Notes: generated by a model from the letters alone, not told the origin. A stretch of DNA of 64,000 nt from Phytobacter diazotrophicus (GCA_004346725.1 SMDE01000002.1:310001-374000); one strand, 5' to 3'. Shown: positions 26,983 to 38,818, numbered from the stretch's first letter. Translations and numbers: made by a program.

Positions 26983-28353
26983 ATGAATAAATCCACACCA
27001 GACGGCTTACCGGTCCCACAACGCTACGGGGCAATTTTAACGATTGTTATTGGCATTACCATGGCCGTACTCGACGGCGCTATTGCGAATGTTGCACTGC
27101 CTACAATTGCGCGGGATCTGCACGCCTCACCAGCCAGCTCAATATGGGTCGTTAACGCCTATCAGATAGCGATTGTCATCTCCCTGCTGACGTTGTCCTT
27201 CCTCGGCGACATGTTCGGCTACCGTCGCGTCTACCAGTGCGGGCTGGTGCTTTTTACGCTGACGTCCCTGCTATGCGCGCTGTCAGATTCGTTACTCACG
27301 CTGACGCTTGCTCGTGTCGCGCAAGGTTTCGGTGGCGCGGCGCTAATGAGTGTGAATACTGCATTAATTCGCCTGATTTACCCCCAGCGTCAACTGGGAC
27401 GCGGGATGGGAATCAACTCATTCGTGGTTGCTGTCTCCTCGGCGGCAGGCCCGACGATTGCCGCGGCAATTCTCTCTGTCGCCTCCTGGCAGTGGCTGTT
27501 TTTGATTAATGTGCCACTGGGCATACTCTCGCTGGTCCTGGCGCTGCGCTATTTGCCCGCCAATGGCTCACGCAGTGCAATGCCGAAATTCGATCTCCCA
27601 AGCGCAGTGATGAACGCGCTAACGTTTGGTTTACTGATAACCGCGATGAGTGGCTTCGCCCAGGGGCAATCCACCACACTGGTGCTCGCTGAAATCGCCG
27701 CCATGCTGGTGATCGGCACCTTCTTTGTACGTCGGCAACTGCGTTTGTCGGTGCCTCTGTTACCCGTCGACCTGTTGCGTATCCCGCTGTTCTCATTATC
27801 GATTTGTACATCAATCTGCTCTTTTTGCGCACAAATGCTGGCTCTCGTTTCCCTCCCCTTCTTTATGCAATCGGTGCTTGGGCGCAGCGAAGTGGAAACC
27901 GGTCTGTTGTTAACCCCGTGGCCGTTAGCGACCATGGTGATGGCACCGTTAGCGGGTTATCTGATTGAACGTGTCCATGCCGGATTATTGGGCGCGCTTG
28001 GGCTGGCCATGATGGCGTGCGGCTTGTTTGCGCTTGCGATGCTGCCCACAGCCCCTACGGATGCGGATATTATCTGGCGAATGGCCCTTTGTGGGGCGGG
28101 ATTTGGTCTGTTCCAGTCGCCCAATAACCATACGATTATCAGTTCCGCGCCGCGTCAACGTAGCGGTGGCGCCAGCGGTATGCTCGGTACCGCGCGTCTC
28201 TTAGGGCAGAGTTCCGGGGCGGCACTGGTGGCGTTACTCTTCAACCTGTTTGATAAGAGCGGGACGCATACATCACTCCTGCTTGCAGGCATACTGGCGA
28301 CCGTCGCCGCTATTGTCAGCGGTTTGCGGATCACACAGCCGCGCACGGCATAA
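26983..28353 (+). CDS. yebQ: MFS drug-efflux-type transporter YebQ
   Basis: 456 residues. Major facilitator of the DHA2 (14-helix drug:proton antiporter) type; substrate unproven. Motif A-like GDMFGYRRVY (about 79-88), motif C-like SAAGPTIAAAIL (about 160-170), and motif D-like LDGAIANVALPTIARDL near the first helix. Start at ATG 26983 (MNKSTPDGLPVPQ); the frame extends upstream 19 codons through promoter-like sequence. Divergent from kdgR; a terminator begins at its stop codon. Confidence 0.92.
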   Translation: MNKSTPDGLPVPQRYGAILTIVIGITMAVLDGAIANVALPTIARDLHASPASSIWVVNAYQIAIVISLLTLSFLGDMFGYRRVYQCGLVLFTLTSLLCALSDSLLTLTLARVAQGFGGAALMSVNTALIRLIYPQRQLGRGMGINSFVVAVSSAAGPTIAAAILSVASWQWLFLINVPLGILSLVLALRYLPANGSRSAMPKFDLPSAVMNALTFGLLITAMSGFAQGQSTTLVLAEIAAMLVIGTFFVRRQLRLSVPLLPVDLLRIPLFSLSICTSICSFCAQMLALVSLPFFMQSVLGRSEVETGLLLTPWPLATMVMAPLAGYLIERVHAGLLGALGLAMMACGLFALAMLPTAPTDADIIWRMALCGAGFGLFQSPNNHTIISSAPRQRSGGASGMLGTARLLGQSSGAALVALLFNLFDKSGTHTSLLLAGILATVAAIVSGLRITQPRTA

Positions 28354-28382
28354 AAAAAGCGCGTCATATGACGCGCTTTTTC
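28352..28382. terminator. Bidirectional terminator between yebQ and htpX
   Basis: AAAAAGCGCGTCAT / ATGACGCGCTTTTT, a near-perfect palindrome with flanking A and T runs, located between the convergent ends at 28353 and 28399. Confidence 0.88.
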
Positions 28383-28398
28383 ATTTCAGGCGTACGCC

Positions 28399-29280
28399 TT
28401 ATTTGAGATAAGCCCCGCTACGCAGCGCTTCGATACGTTTGTCCAGCGGCGGGTGAGTCATAAACAGCTCGCTTAACGACTTGCCTTTACCGTTGATGCA
28501 AAATGCCATCATGCTGCTGGCTTCCTGCGGCTCGTAGCTGGTTTTCAGACGCTGGAGAGCGGCAATCATTTTTTCACGACCAACGAGTTTTGCAGAACCC
28601 GCATCGGCATGGAATTCACGGTGACGCGAGAACCACATCGTGATGATGCTGGCCAGAATACCAAAGACCAGCTCCAGCACGGTCGCTACCGCAAAGTAAA
28701 TCAACGGGTTACCGTTGCTCTCTTCGCCATCATCACGGTTGCCGCTAAGAAAGCCTGATGCAATCTGCGCGAGAATACGCGAGATGAAGATAACGAAGGT
28801 GTTCACCACCCCCTGAATCAGGGTCATCGTGACCATGTCGCCGTTTGCAATATGGCTAATTTCGTGGGCAATAACCGCTTCGGCTTCATCACGGCTCATA
28901 TTCTGCAAAAGCCCAGTACTGACAGCAACCAGCGATGCGTCACGGCGGGCACCTGTCGCAAATGCGTTGATATCCGGCGCATGGTAGATAGCCACCTGCG
29001 GCATAGCGATACCCGCCTGGCGAGCCTGATTGGCAACGGTATTCATCAGCCAGCGTTCCATGTCGTTACGCGGCTGTTCAATAACCTCACCGCCTACGGA
29101 CTTCAGTGCCATCCATTTCGACATCAGCAGTGAAACAAAAGAGCCGCCAAAACCAAACAGCAGCGCCATAATCAATAATCCCTGCACGCTGCTCGACTGA
29201 ATGCCCGTCAGGCTAAGCACCAGGCCGAAGACAAGCATGACGGCAAGGTTAGTCAACAGGAAGAGCGCGATACGCATCAT
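28399..29280 (-). CDS. htpX: Membrane-bound zinc protease HtpX
   Basis: 293 residues. M48-family metalloprotease in the inner membrane that works with FtsH in membrane protein quality control. The zinc motif HEISH is at about residues 139-143 ([15 protein letters not shown]), the third ligand Glu follows in the [16 protein letters not shown] segment. Four predicted membrane segments: about 5-25, 35-53, 157-177 and 193-215. Cpx-regulated in E. coli; no CpxR site was assigned here. Confidence 0.96.
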   Translation of the reverse strand: MMRIALFLLTNLAVMLVFGLVLSLTGIQSSSVQGLLIMALLFGFGGSFVSLLMSKWMALKSVGGEVIEQPRNDMERWLMNTVANQARQAGIAMPQVAIYHAPDINAFATGARRDASLVAVSTGLLQNMSRDEAEAVIAHEISHIANGDMVTMTLIQGVVNTFVIFISRILAQIASGFLSGNRDDGEESNGNPLIYFAVATVLELVFGILASIITMWFSRHREFHADAGSAKLVGREKMIAALQRLKTSYEPQEASSMMAFCINGKGKSLSELFMTHPPLDKRIEALRSGAYLK

Positions 29281-29436
29281 AATTTTCTTTTAACCTCTAA
29301 TTAACAAAACGCACTATGCGATTACCCACATCGTATGGTTAATCCGGCTATTTTCAAGCATCAGAGAGCCGTAAGTGACCAGAAAGACACAACTTTACAT
29401 TTTGTAGCACAATGCTTACGCCATGTGGAGCTTGTT

Positions 29437-29465
29437 AAAAAAACAGGCACAATTTCTTGTGCCTG
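29437..29465 (-). terminator. Terminator of prc
   Basis: On the minus strand CAGGCACAAGAAATTGTGCCTG followed by a T7 run, 9 bp past the prc stop. (Stem CAGGCACAA / TTGTGCCTG.). Confidence 0.85.
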
Positions 29466-29473
29466 CTGGAGGG

Positions 29474-31522
29474 TTATTTTGCGGGAGCGGGGTCAGCCGC
29501 CGGGGAATCTTTTTCAAGATGGGCAAGGTCCAGCGCGATATGGACGGTCTCATCCAGATAGGGATCCGGCTCCTGGTAATCTTTTGGCAGATCTTCCAGT
29601 TTCTTCAGCTGCGGTTTGCCTTCACGTTTGAAGCGATCGTTGAGGCGACTGAGACGAATAGCATCGTCTTCGGTGTTCTCTTTTTCACGCTGCGCATAGT
29701 TTAGCGACACGATATTCTTTTTATCTTTCAGGGCATTGAAGCGAGCAATGTCCTTCATGATGTACTGGAATTCCGGGTCTTTCGCAATACGCTCATCATG
29801 TTCCTGCAGCAACTGCGGACCAAACGGCTTCATGTCGCCATACTTCGTAAAGTTAGCCGCATTGATGCTATCCCACGGCAGGGCGTTATCTTCAAATTTC
29901 TCGCCCGTTTCCGTCACTTGCGTCCCCGTCGGCATGATGATGTCCGGTGTAACGCCTTTACGCTGTGTACTGCCGCCATTGACGCGGTAGAACTTCTGGA
30001 TCGTGTACTGCACTGAACCCAGCGCAGGCCATTCCGGACGCAACATCTGGTCATAAATACGGTTCAGCGAACGATACTGCTGAACGGTACCTTTACCGAA
30101 GGTGGGTTCACCCACGATCAACGCACGGCCATAATCCTGCATCGCCGCAGCAAATATTTCAGATGCCGAGGCACTGAAGCGGTCAACCAGCACCACCAGC
30201 GGGCCTTTATAATAGACTACGCCATCGGTATCGCTGTCTTCACGGACTTTGCCATTATTGTCGCGAACCTGAACCACAGGACCTGACGGAATAAACAGAC
30301 CGGAGAGGGAAACCGCTTCCGTTAATGCTCCGCCACCGTTGGTGCGCAGATCAATCACGACGCTGCTAACGTTCTGTTTTTCGAGCTTCTGCAACTGAAC
30401 CTTGACGTCATCCGTCAGACCCACATAGAAGCCAGGAATATCCAGTACGCCAACTTTTTCTTTGCCGACCGTTTTCACCGACATTTTCACTGCACGGTCT
30501 TCAAGACGAATCCGTTCACGCGTCAGCGTTACAATCCGCGTCTTCGTTCCTTTACCCGCAGGCAGAATTTCGAGGCGAACTTTGCTGCCTTTTGGACCTT
30601 TGATCAGCGCAACTACGTCATCGAGACGCCAGCCAATGACATCGACCATATTCTGGCCCGTCTGACCAACGCCAACGATACGATCGCCCACGCTGATGGC
30701 TTTGCTCTTCGACGCCGGACCGCCCGCTACCATCGAATTGATAACCGTGTAGTCGTCATCCATTTGCAGAACGGCACCGATACCTTCCAGAGAAAGGCTC
30801 ATCTCAGTGTTGAACTGTTCCGTATTGCGTGGCGACAGATAGTTAGTATGCGGATCAATTTCGCGGGCAAACGAGGTCATCGCCAGCGAGAACACATCTT
30901 CACTGTTGGTTTGCACCAGGCGACGAATGGCAAACTTATAACGACGCGTCAGAGTATCGCGGATCTCTTTGTCATCTTTTCCAGTGAGCTTGAGACTCAA
31001 CTCGTCATATTTGACTTTGCCGTCCCACAGAGCATTAAGCTCAGACTCATCCTTCGGCCATGGCGCTTTGCTGCGGTCAAGGTTGAAAGTGTCGTTGCCA
31101 GAGAAATCCATCGGACGCTCCAGCACTTTCAGTGCGTACTGGTAGCGTTCGAAACGGCGTTTTTGCGCGAGATTGTAGAGATCGTAGAAAACATCGAGTT
31201 TGCCGGTGCGGAGTTCATCACCTAACTGCGTTTTTTTCTGCGCGAATTGTGCAACATCGCTGGCCAGAAGCACGTTATGGCTGTAGTCCAGCAAATTGAG
31301 GTAACGATCGAAGATCTTTGCCGAAAAGGCTTGATCCAAATCGAATTGACGGTAGTGAGAACGGGTAAACCGCGAGGTCACGCGTTCACTCACCGTCGCG
31401 TGCTGAGCCTCTTCCTTTAACACCGGAATTTGATCGGCACGGGTAATATCTTCCACTGCGAAAACCTGGCCTGTTACTAATAACAGACCAGCCAACGCTG
31501 TGCGCTTAAACAAAGTGTTCAT
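29474..31522 (-). CDS. prc: Tail-specific periplasmic protease Prc (Tsp)
   Basis: 682 residues. Periplasmic S41 carboxy-terminal processing protease that matures FtsI and degrades tagged and misfolded proteins and MepS with NlpI. Signal peptide MNTLFKRTALAGLLLVTGQV ending near FA-VED. PDZ domain at about 240-325 (IGAVLQMDDDYTVIN, GDRIVGVGQ). The Ser/Lys dyad is in VDRFSASASEIFAAAM (Ser452 by E. coli numbering) and PTFGKGTVQ (Lys477). Starts 19 bp after the proQ stop; the proQ-prc order is conserved in enterics. Confidence 0.96.
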   Translation of the reverse strand: MNTLFKRTALAGLLLVTGQVFAVEDITRADQIPVLKEEAQHATVSERVTSRFTRSHYRQFDLDQAFSAKIFDRYLNLLDYSHNVLLASDVAQFAQKKTQLGDELRTGKLDVFYDLYNLAQKRRFERYQYALKVLERPMDFSGNDTFNLDRSKAPWPKDESELNALWDGKVKYDELSLKLTGKDDKEIRDTLTRRYKFAIRRLVQTNSEDVFSLAMTSFAREIDPHTNYLSPRNTEQFNTEMSLSLEGIGAVLQMDDDYTVINSMVAGGPASKSKAISVGDRIVGVGQTGQNMVDVIGWRLDDVVALIKGPKGSKVRLEILPAGKGTKTRIVTLTRERIRLEDRAVKMSVKTVGKEKVGVLDIPGFYVGLTDDVKVQLQKLEKQNVSSVVIDLRTNGGGALTEAVSLSGLFIPSGPVVQVRDNNGKVREDSDTDGVVYYKGPLVVLVDRFSASASEIFAAAMQDYGRALIVGEPTFGKGTVQQYRSLNRIYDQMLRPEWPALGSVQYTIQKFYRVNGGSTQRKGVTPDIIMPTGTQVTETGEKFEDNALPWDSINAANFTKYGDMKPFGPQLLQEHDERIAKDPEFQYIMKDIARFNALKDKKNIVSLNYAQREKENTEDDAIRLSRLNDRFKREGKPQLKKLEDLPKDYQEPDPYLDETVHIALDLAHLEKDSPAADPAPAK

Positions 31523-31541
31523 GCCAGGCCAGGCCTCCGTT

Positions 31542-32228
31542 TCAGAACATCAAATGTTCTGCGCGTACAATCATCGACATACCCGAAGTAAGCTGTACGC
31601 GAACGCCATCTTTGGTGATTTCCAGGACGGTGGCGTCCATCGCATTATTACCCGCTTTAACCTTGAGGTTTTGACCTACGGTCAGTGCAGATAAATCTGA
31701 AACTGGCGTATGACGTTCTTCTCGTGGCGCACGCTGGGGTTTTGCGGCAGGTTTGTCAGTACGAGGTTTACGCTCGCTATTTTCCTTACGGCGCGGTGCC
31801 GGACGAGGTTTACGCTCACGACGCGGAGCCTCTTCCGTCTCACCTGCTGCAATGGCGGCTTCGCGTTTTTTCGCTTGTTGTTCAGCGCGTTGCGCCTGAA
31901 CGCGAGCTTTGGCTTCTTCAAGCTGTTTACGGGCGTGCTCAACGTGTTGCTCATCCAGAACGCCACACGGGTTACCGTCGAGATCGACACGGGTCGCACC
32001 AGCTTTAATACCGTACAGGTAACGCCAGCTTGAAGTGTAAAGACGTAAAGCGGAACGAAGCTGAGTTTTGCTGAGATTCATCTCGCCCTCAACTCGTGCT
32101 ACTAAATCCTGAAAAATACCGATTTTCAGGGGACGCGCTTCGCCTTCTGCACTGAAACAGTGAGGAAAACGTTCGGACAAAAAGGCGATAACTTCTTTAC
32201 TGCTATTCAACTTAGGTTGATTTTCCAT
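31542..32228 (-). CDS. proQ: RNA chaperone ProQ
   Basis: 228 residues. A global small-RNA-binding protein that stabilises and pairs sRNAs and 3' UTRs; originally found as needed for full ProP activity. N-terminal FinO-like domain (about 1-120, [32 protein letters not shown]), a long basic linker rich in Arg, Lys, Pro and Glu (about 120-180), and a C-terminal Tudor-like SH3 domain ([20 protein letters not shown]). E. coli ProQ is 232 residues; 228 is the Salmonella-like length. Confidence 0.96.
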   Translation of the reverse strand: MENQPKLNSSKEVIAFLSERFPHCFSAEGEARPLKIGIFQDLVARVEGEMNLSKTQLRSALRLYTSSWRYLYGIKAGATRVDLDGNPCGVLDEQHVEHARKQLEEAKARVQAQRAEQQAKKREAAIAAGETEEAPRRERKPRPAPRRKENSERKPRTDKPAAKPQRAPREERHTPVSDLSALTVGQNLKVKAGNNAMDATVLEITKDGVRVQLTSGMSMIVRAEHLMF

Positions 32229-32325
32229 GAAATTTCCTGATTACAACGGACGTTGCCAACAAGCCGCAGGCATGAACAGGCGTCATTATAATGACGCTAT
32301 CCGTAAATGCTACGTTATCCGTTGA

Positions 32326-32823
32326 TTATCCTGCGACGCTCGCAAAGAATTTTTTATAATCGGTCTGTACAAGCGTGTTTTCCAGGTGCGAAACCAGTTC
32401 ACGCAACCCTTGTTCATCCTCTGCAGTAAAGCGCGAGAACGCGACGCTATCGATATCAAGTACGCCAATAATCTGATTATTCAGTGTAATGGGCAGTACG
32501 ATTTCGGCATTACTGGCAGCATCACAGGCAATATGCCCGGAGAACTGATGAACATCTTCCACGCGTTGCACGCTATTTTGTGCCACAGCAGTACCGCAAA
32601 CGCCGCGTCCAACCGGAATACGCACGCAGGCAATCTTGCCCTGGAACGGCCCCAATACCAGCGTATCCCCTTCAAGGAGATAGAAACCGGCCCAGTTCAC
32701 GTCGCTCAGTCGCTCAAAAAGCAGCGCGCTGGTGTTAGCGAGTGTCGCTAAGAAACTGGTTTCACCTGCCATTAACGCCTGAAAATCACGGTTTAAATCC
32801 GCGTAAAATTCTATTTTGTTCAT
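32326..32823 (-). CDS. msrC: Free methionine-(R)-sulfoxide reductase MsrC
   Basis: 165 residues. GAF-domain enzyme that reduces free Met-R-O. The three conserved cysteines are present in GKIACVRIPVGRGVCGTA and GHIACDAASNAEIV. The GAF core start (WAGFYLLEGDTLVLGPFQG) is intact. Formerly yebR. Divergent from letA, with proQ 97 bp downstream on the same strand. Confidence 0.95.
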   Translation of the reverse strand: MNKIEFYADLNRDFQALMAGETSFLATLANTSALLFERLSDVNWAGFYLLEGDTLVLGPFQGKIACVRIPVGRGVCGTAVAQNSVQRVEDVHQFSGHIACDAASNAEIVLPITLNNQIIGVLDIDSVAFSRFTAEDEQGLRELVSHLENTLVQTDYKKFFASVAG

Positions 32824-32956
32824 TATCCAATCACTTTATGTCTTACTTCGGTCATGCAGTTTAGCCTATTAAAATAAGCATTAAATGCATTGATGCTCAA
32901 GAAGTTCCCATCATGAGTTAAGATAGATTTATTCCTGATTTATTCATATGCATGCA

Positions 32957-34240
32957 ATGGCCCTGAAAAACCGACAGATAACGCCTGCTAAAAAAATGGC
33001 CGTCCACGCCATCGGCGACGCCTTGCCCCGCGCACATTATCAGCGATGTCCGCAATGCGATACGCTTTTCGCCCTTCCGGTCATGAAATCGCACCAAAGT
33101 GCATTCTGCCCCTGTTGTGATGCGAAAATTCGCGACGGTCGAGACTGGTCATTAACCCGCCTGGCCGCAATGGCCGTGACGATGATACTGCTCATGCCAT
33201 TCGCATGGAGCGAGCCGTTGCTGCACTTCTACCTGCTGGGAACACGCATCGACGCTAACCTGCTCCAGGGGATCTGGCAGATGACCGCACAGGGCGATCC
33301 GCTCACGGCCGCGATGGTACTGTTTTGTACCGTGGGAGCCCCGCTGGTGCTGGTCGCCGCGATCGCCTACTTATGGTTCGGTAACATACTGGGGATGAAT
33401 CTCCGCCCGGTTCTGCTGATGCTGGAAAAGCTAAAAGAATGGGTCATGCTGGATATTTATCTGGTGGGCATCGGTGTTGCCTCGATCAAAGTGCAGGACT
33501 ATGCCTTTCTGCAACCAGGTGTTGGCCTTATCGCTTTTGTTGCTCTGGTGATTTTAAGCATTCTGACGCTGATTCACTTGAACGTGGAGCAGCTCTGGGA
33601 GCGTTTCTACCCGCAACGACCGGCAAATCGTCCTGATGAAAAGTTGCGCATCTGCCTGGGATGTCACTTCACCGGCTTCCCGGATCCGCGAGGTCGCTGC
33701 CCGCGTTGCCATATCCCTTTGCGCTATCGCCGCCGTCAGAGCGTACAAAAATGCTGGGCTGCGCTTATCGCGTCGTTAATTTTTCTGTTTCCGGCTAATC
33801 TTCTTCCCATCTCGGTGGTTTACGTCAATGGGGCACGACAGGAAGACACGATTTTGTCCGGCATTATGTCACTGGCAAACAGTAATGTTGCCGTTGCAGG
33901 CGTCGTGTTTATCGCCAGTATTCTGGTGCCGTTTACCAAAGTTATCGTGCTGTTTACACTGCTTCTTAGCATCCACTTCAAATTTGAACAGGGGTTACGT
34001 ACACGCATCCTGCTTCTGCGCTTTGTGACCTGGATTGGGCGTTGGTCCATGCTCGATCTGTTTGTCATCTCACTGACAATGTCACTGATTAACCGCGACC
34101 AGTTACTTGCTTTTACCATGGGACCGGCTGCGTTTTATTTCGGCGCAGCCGTAATATTGACTATTCTTGCTGTGGAATGGCTGGACAGCCGCTTACTTTG
34201 GGATGCACATGAGTCAGGAAACCCCCGCTTCGCCGACTGA
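32957..34240 (+). CDS. letA: Lipid transport inner-membrane protein LetA
   Basis: 427 residues. PqiA-family protein that loads lipids into the LetB tunnel across the envelope (formerly yebS). Two PqiA modules, each starting with a zinc ribbon: [11 protein letters not shown]...CPCCDAKI (about 34-60) and CLGCHFTG...CPRCHIPL (about 234-257), each followed by four predicted helices. ATG 32957 gives the E. coli length; ATG 32948 three codons earlier is also in frame. It overlaps letB by 32 bp, so the two are coupled. Confidence 0.95.
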   Translation: MALKNRQITPAKKMAVHAIGDALPRAHYQRCPQCDTLFALPVMKSHQSAFCPCCDAKIRDGRDWSLTRLAAMAVTMILLMPFAWSEPLLHFYLLGTRIDANLLQGIWQMTAQGDPLTAAMVLFCTVGAPLVLVAAIAYLWFGNILGMNLRPVLLMLEKLKEWVMLDIYLVGIGVASIKVQDYAFLQPGVGLIAFVALVILSILTLIHLNVEQLWERFYPQRPANRPDEKLRICLGCHFTGFPDPRGRCPRCHIPLRYRRRQSVQKCWAALIASLIFLFPANLLPISVVYVNGARQEDTILSGIMSLANSNVAVAGVVFIASILVPFTKVIVLFTLLLSIHFKFEQGLRTRILLLRFVTWIGRWSMLDLFVISLTMSLINRDQLLAFTMGPAAFYFGAAVILTILAVEWLDSRLLWDAHESGNPRFAD

Positions 34241-36842
34241 AGCGCGTATAAAAACAAAACGCCGCATTTCACCTTTCTGGCTGCTGCCGGTCATTGCGCT
34301 GCTGATTGCAGGCTGGCTGGTTTGGGGAAGCTATAAAGATCGCGGTAATACCATCACCATCGATTTTATGTCTGCCGACGGTATCGTCGCAGGCAGAACG
34401 CCGATTCGTTATCAGGGTGTTGAAGTGGGCACCGTTCAGGATATCCGCCTGAGCGACGATCTGAAAAAAATCGAAGTGCGCGCCAGCATCAAAGCCAATA
34501 TGAAAGATGCCTTACGCAGTGAGACGCAATTCTGGCTGGTCACGCCAAAAGCCTCGCTGGCGGGCGTTTCCGGGCTGGATGCATTGGTCGGGGGTAACTA
34601 TATCGGTATGATGCCCGGTAAAGGGGAGCCGCAAGAGCATTTCACCGCCCTCGACACGCAGCCTAAATATCGCCTGAATAATGGCGAACTGATGATTCAT
34701 CTTCATGCCCCGGATCTGGGCTCGCTTAACAGCGGGTCGCTAGTCTATTTCCGAAAAATTCCGGTCGGCCGCGTTTACGATTACTCCATCAATAACAACA
34801 AACAAGGCGTCACTATTGATGTGCTGATAGAGCGCCGGTTTACCAATCTGGTAAAAAAAGGCAGCCGCTTCTGGAATATTTCAGGTGTCAAAGCGGATGT
34901 GAGCCTGAGTGGCGCAAAAGTCGAGCTTGAAAGCCTCGCCGCGCTGGTTAATGGCGCTATTGCATTCGACTCTCCGGACTCATCACAGCCAGCGGCCCAG
35001 GATGATGAGTACGGTCTTTACGAAGATCTCGCCCATAGCCAACGCGGCGTGTTGATCAAGCTTGATCTCCCAGGCGGAGATGGGCTGAAAGCGGGCTCGA
35101 CTGCCCTGATGTATCAGGGGTTGCAGGTGGGGCAGTTAACCAAACTCAATCTCAACCCTGGTGGCGCAGTGACCGGTGAAATGACGGTGGATCCGGGCGT
35201 CGTTAATTTACTGCGCGACAATACGCGTATCGAAATGCGCAGCCCCAAAATTTCACTTGATAACCCCAATGTCAGTTCGCTTCTGACAGGCACTACGCTG
35301 GAGCTGGTTCCGGGTGAAGGTGAACCTCGCAATCACTTTGTGGTGCTTCCGGCGACAAAAAATCTGTTGCAGCAACCCGGGGTCATCACCCTGACGCTCA
35401 CCGCACCGGAAAGCTATGGCATTGACGCGGGACAACCGCTGATTTTACATGGCGTACAAGTCGGCCAGGTGCTGGAGCGAAATTTAACCAATAAAGGCGT
35501 TTCGTTTGCGCTGGCTATCGATCCGCAGTACCGCGAACTGGTGCACGGTGATAGCAAGTTTGTGGTTAACAGTCGTATTGACGTCAAAATGGGACTGGAT
35601 GGCGTGGAGTTTCTCGCCGCCAGCGCCAACGAATGGCTCAGCGGCGGTATTCGTATTCTGCCCGGCAGCAAAGGCGAGATGAAGTCCAGCTATCCCTTGT
35701 TCGCTAATCTCGATAAAGCCCTGGAAAACAGCCTGAGCGACCTGCCGACAACCACCCTGACGCTCACCGCAGATACTCTGCCGGATGTGCAGGCAGGCTC
35801 GGTGGTGCTCTACCGTAAATTTGAAGTCGGTGAGATCATTACCGTGCGCCCCCGCGCCGATGCGTTTGATATCGAAGTACATATCAAGCCGGAATATCGT
35901 TCGCTGCTGACCAGCAATAGCGTTTTTTGGGCCGAAGGCGGGGCGAAAGTACAGTTGAACGGTAGCGGCCTGACGGTGCAGGCGTCGCCCTTGTCCCGTG
36001 CTCTGAAAGGAGCCATCAGTTTCGATAATCTCAGCGGCGCCAGTGCCAGCGCCCGTAAAGGCGACAAACGTATTCTGTACGCCTCAGAGACCGCCGCACG
36101 CGCCGTGGGAAGTCAGATAACCCTGCACGCCTATGATGCCGGAAAACTGGCTACGGGTATGCCGATTCGCTATCTGGGCATTGATATCGGACAGATTTCG
36201 AATCTCCAGCTTATTGCCGACAGAAGCGAAGTCCAGGCAACCGGGGTACTCTACCCTGAATATGTGCAGACTTTTGCCCGTGGCGGTACCCGTTTTTCTG
36301 TTGTCACACCGCAAATCTCTGCGGCGGGTGTTGAGCATCTTGATACGATCCTGCAACCCTATATCAATGTTGAACCTGGTCACGGCGAGGCGCGTCGCGA
36401 TTTTGAAATTCAGGAAACCACGATCACCGACTCCCGTTATCTGGACGGTTTGAACGTGGTGGTTGAAGCACCGGAGGCCGGTTCGCTGAATATTGGCACG
36501 CCTGTGCTGTTCCGTGGGATCGAAGTGGGTACGGTCACAGGTCTGATGCTCGGTTCCCTGTCAGATCGTGTAATGGTAGGCTTGCGGATCAGTAAACGTT
36601 ATCAGCACCTGGTGCGAAATAATTCCGTCTTCTGGCTGGCTTCCGGCTATTCGCTTGACTTTGGCCTGACCGGCGGCGTGGTGAAAACCGGTACCTTTAA
36701 CCAGTTTATTCGCGGTGGGGTGGCTTTTGCCACGCCGCCGGGAATCCCGCTGGCACCACAAGCGCAACCAGGCAAACATTTCCTGTTGCAGGAAAGCGAG
36801 CCTAAAGAGTGGCGTCAATGGGGTACCGCCCTGCCACGTTAA
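34209..36842 (+). CDS. letB: MCE-domain lipid tunnel protein LetB
   Basis: 877 residues, as in E. coli YebT/LetB. An inner-membrane-anchored protein whose seven MCE domains stack into a tunnel reaching toward the outer membrane. One N-terminal helix (about 20-42, [20 protein letters not shown]), then repeated MCE starts recognisable by the [15 protein letters not shown] type: residues about 60, 180, 305, 420, 535, 655 and 775 ([14 protein letters not shown] is the last). Start ATG 34209 inside the end of letA, preceded by weak ribosome-site bases; upstream in-frame ATG 34167 lies in letA. Confidence 0.95.
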   Translation: MSQETPASPTEARIKTKRRISPFWLLPVIALLIAGWLVWGSYKDRGNTITIDFMSADGIVAGRTPIRYQGVEVGTVQDIRLSDDLKKIEVRASIKANMKDALRSETQFWLVTPKASLAGVSGLDALVGGNYIGMMPGKGEPQEHFTALDTQPKYRLNNGELMIHLHAPDLGSLNSGSLVYFRKIPVGRVYDYSINNNKQGVTIDVLIERRFTNLVKKGSRFWNISGVKADVSLSGAKVELESLAALVNGAIAFDSPDSSQPAAQDDEYGLYEDLAHSQRGVLIKLDLPGGDGLKAGSTALMYQGLQVGQLTKLNLNPGGAVTGEMTVDPGVVNLLRDNTRIEMRSPKISLDNPNVSSLLTGTTLELVPGEGEPRNHFVVLPATKNLLQQPGVITLTLTAPESYGIDAGQPLILHGVQVGQVLERNLTNKGVSFALAIDPQYRELVHGDSKFVVNSRIDVKMGLDGVEFLAASANEWLSGGIRILPGSKGEMKSSYPLFANLDKALENSLSDLPTTTLTLTADTLPDVQAGSVVLYRKFEVGEIITVRPRADAFDIEVHIKPEYRSLLTSNSVFWAEGGAKVQLNGSGLTVQASPLSRALKGAISFDNLSGASASARKGDKRILYASETAARAVGSQITLHAYDAGKLATGMPIRYLGIDIGQISNLQLIADRSEVQATGVLYPEYVQTFARGGTRFSVVTPQISAAGVEHLDTILQPYINVEPGHGEARRDFEIQETTITDSRYLDGLNVVVEAPEAGSLNIGTPVLFRGIEVGTVTGLMLGSLSDRVMVGLRISKRYQHLVRNNSVFWLASGYSLDFGLTGGVVKTGTFNQFIRGGVAFATPPGIPLAPQAQPGKHFLLQESEPKEWRQWGTALPR

Positions 36843-36920
36843 TGCCTTACCGCTCCGGCGTGCCCGCGCCGGAGCGAGTATGTTACACTGCGCCCCTCTC
36901 TGCTTTCCTTGGTATAACCT

Positions 36921-38360
36921 GTGGCTCAAAACGCTGTTTATCTTCCTGACGAATTTCTGGCACAAATGCGTGAATTGCTGCCAGCCCATCTCTCCTTCGA
37001 CGCATTTATCGCGGCCTGCCAGCGGCCTTTACGACGCAGTATAAGAATTAATACGCTCAAGATTGCCGTTGAGGATTTTCTGACGCTGATTGCGCCTTAT
37101 GGCTGGCAACTGACGCCGATTCCGTGGTGTGCCGAAGGGTTCTGGATTGAGCGGGATGATGAAGAGGCGTTGCCGCTCGGTAGCACCGCAGAACATTTAA
37201 GCGGCCTGTTTTATATTCAGGAAGCCAGTTCCATGCTGCCGGTTAGCGCCCTGTTTGCCGATGGCGAAATGCCCGAACGAGTCATGGATGTTGCGGCGGC
37301 CCCGGGTTCAAAAACCACCCAAATTGCCGCGCGTATGGGCAATCGCGGCGCCATCCTCGCCAATGAGTATTCCGCCAGCCGCGTGAAAGTACTGCACGCC
37401 AATATCAGCCGCTGCGGTGTATCTAATGTCGCGTTAACCCATTTCGATGGCCGCGTCTTCGGCCCCGCGTTGCCAGAGATGTTTGATGCCATTTTGCTTG
37501 ATGCGCCCTGTTCTGGCGAAGGTGTGGTGCGTAAGGATCCGGATGCATTAAAGAACTGGTCGCATGCCAGTAATCTTGAGATTGCCGCAACCCAACGCGA
37601 ATTGATCGATAGTGCTTTTCATGCCCTGCGTCCGGGCGGCACGCTGGTCTATTCAACCTGTACGCTAAATCGCGACGAGAACGAAGCCATATGCCACTGG
37701 CTAAAAGCGCAATATCCTGACGCAGTGGAATTTTTGCCCCTTGATACGCTGTTTACGGGCGTGCAACAAGCGCTGACGGAGGAAGGCTTTTTACATGTCT
37801 TCCCACAAATTTATGACTGCGAAGGGTTCTTTGTCGCACGGTTGCGTAAAACCGCGGCAATCGCACCGCTGCCCTCCCCAGGCTACAAAGTAGGTAACTT
37901 CCCGTTTGCCCGTATGAAGCCTAAGGAAGAGGCTCAGTTAGTTAACGCAGCGGCCGCCGTTGGCCTGCACTGGCACGAAGACCTGGTACTGTGGCAACGG
38001 GATAAAGAGGTTTGGCTTTTCCCGGCACACATCGAGCCGCTTATTGGCAAAGTGCGCTTCTCACGGCCTGGTATCAAGCTCGCTGAAAGCCATAATAAAG
38101 GTTATCGTTGGCAGCATGAGGCCGTCATCGCCCTGGCGGGAGTGGATAACCCGCTCGCCTTTGAACTCACGCATCAGGAGGCGGAAGAGTGGTATCGCGG
38201 GCGCGATGTTTATCCGGAAACCCCTCCGGCAAAAGACGATGTTATCGTGACTTATCAGCGCCAACCGCTGGGTCTGGCGAAAAAAGTGGGCAGCAGACTT
38301 AAAAATAGCTATCCACGCGAACTGGTAAGGGATGGCCGTTTGTTCGCCAGCAATACGTGA
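36921..38360 (+). CDS. rsmF: 16S rRNA (cytosine1407-C5)-methyltransferase RsmF
   Basis: 479 residues with a GTG start. Methylates C1407 in the 30S decoding site. SAM motif [17 protein letters not shown] (about 121-137), motif IV catalytic [17 protein letters not shown] and motif [15 protein letters not shown] provide the two cysteines of the NOL1/NOP2/Sun mechanism. The C-terminal PUA-like part completes the length. Formerly yebU. Lies 78 bp after letB; a GC-rich hairpin without a clear T-run is between them. Confidence 0.95.
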   Translation: MAQNAVYLPDEFLAQMRELLPAHLSFDAFIAACQRPLRRSIRINTLKIAVEDFLTLIAPYGWQLTPIPWCAEGFWIERDDEEALPLGSTAEHLSGLFYIQEASSMLPVSALFADGEMPERVMDVAAAPGSKTTQIAARMGNRGAILANEYSASRVKVLHANISRCGVSNVALTHFDGRVFGPALPEMFDAILLDAPCSGEGVVRKDPDALKNWSHASNLEIAATQRELIDSAFHALRPGGTLVYSTCTLNRDENEAICHWLKAQYPDAVEFLPLDTLFTGVQQALTEEGFLHVFPQIYDCEGFFVARLRKTAAIAPLPSPGYKVGNFPFARMKPKEEAQLVNAAAAVGLHWHEDLVLWQRDKEVWLFPAHIEPLIGKVRFSRPGIKLAESHNKGYRWQHEAVIALAGVDNPLAFELTHQEAEEWYRGRDVYPETPPAKDDVIVTYQRQPLGLAKKVGSRLKNSYPRELVRDGRLFASNT

Positions 38361-38474
38361 CGGCGAGCAAAAAAACAGCATTTTCTGACTGGCATCTTGC
38401 TCTGTGTTGTACCAGGCTGAATGTTGGGCGGCTGCACTGGTCGTACCACATGACTACCATCAACGGAGAGCATT

Positions 38475-38714
38475 ATGACGAAAGCCAACGTGCGCATTGG
38501 CGCATTCGAAATCGATGATGCCGAGCTGCAAGGAGAAAAACAGGGTGAGCGAACGTTGCGTATCCCTTGTAAATCCGACCCGGATTTATGTATGCAGCTT
38601 GACGCCTGGGACGCGGAAACCAGCATTCCGGCGATCCTTGACGGCGAACATTCAGTTTTATACCGCGAGCATTACGATCAGAAATCTGATACCTGGGTCA
38701 TGCGTCTTGCCTGA
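38475..38714 (+). CDS. yebV: Small protein YebV
   Basis: 79 residues (78 in E. coli). Conserved soluble protein of unknown function; recognised by VRIGAFEIDDAEL, IPCKSDPDLCMQLDAWDAET and MRLA at the C-terminus. Ribosome site GGAGAG 5 nt before ATG. It sits between rsmF and yebW. Confidence 0.9.
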   Translation: MTKANVRIGAFEIDDAELQGEKQGERTLRIPCKSDPDLCMQLDAWDAETSIPAILDGEHSVLYREHYDQKSDTWVMRLA

Positions 38715-38723
38715 TTCAATGGG

Positions 38724-38748
38724 AACCCGTCCATGAGACGGGTTATTT
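38724..38748 (+). terminator. Weak terminator after yebV
   Basis: AACCCGT / ACGGGTT with a 7-nt loop and an ATTT tail, 10 bp after yebV. The T-run is short. Confidence 0.5.
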
Positions 38749-38818
38749 ACCTGCCTCATTTCCCCTGCCTCCAATCATCCCCTACAATTACATCATGCTG
38801 TAATGAACCGAGGATGGA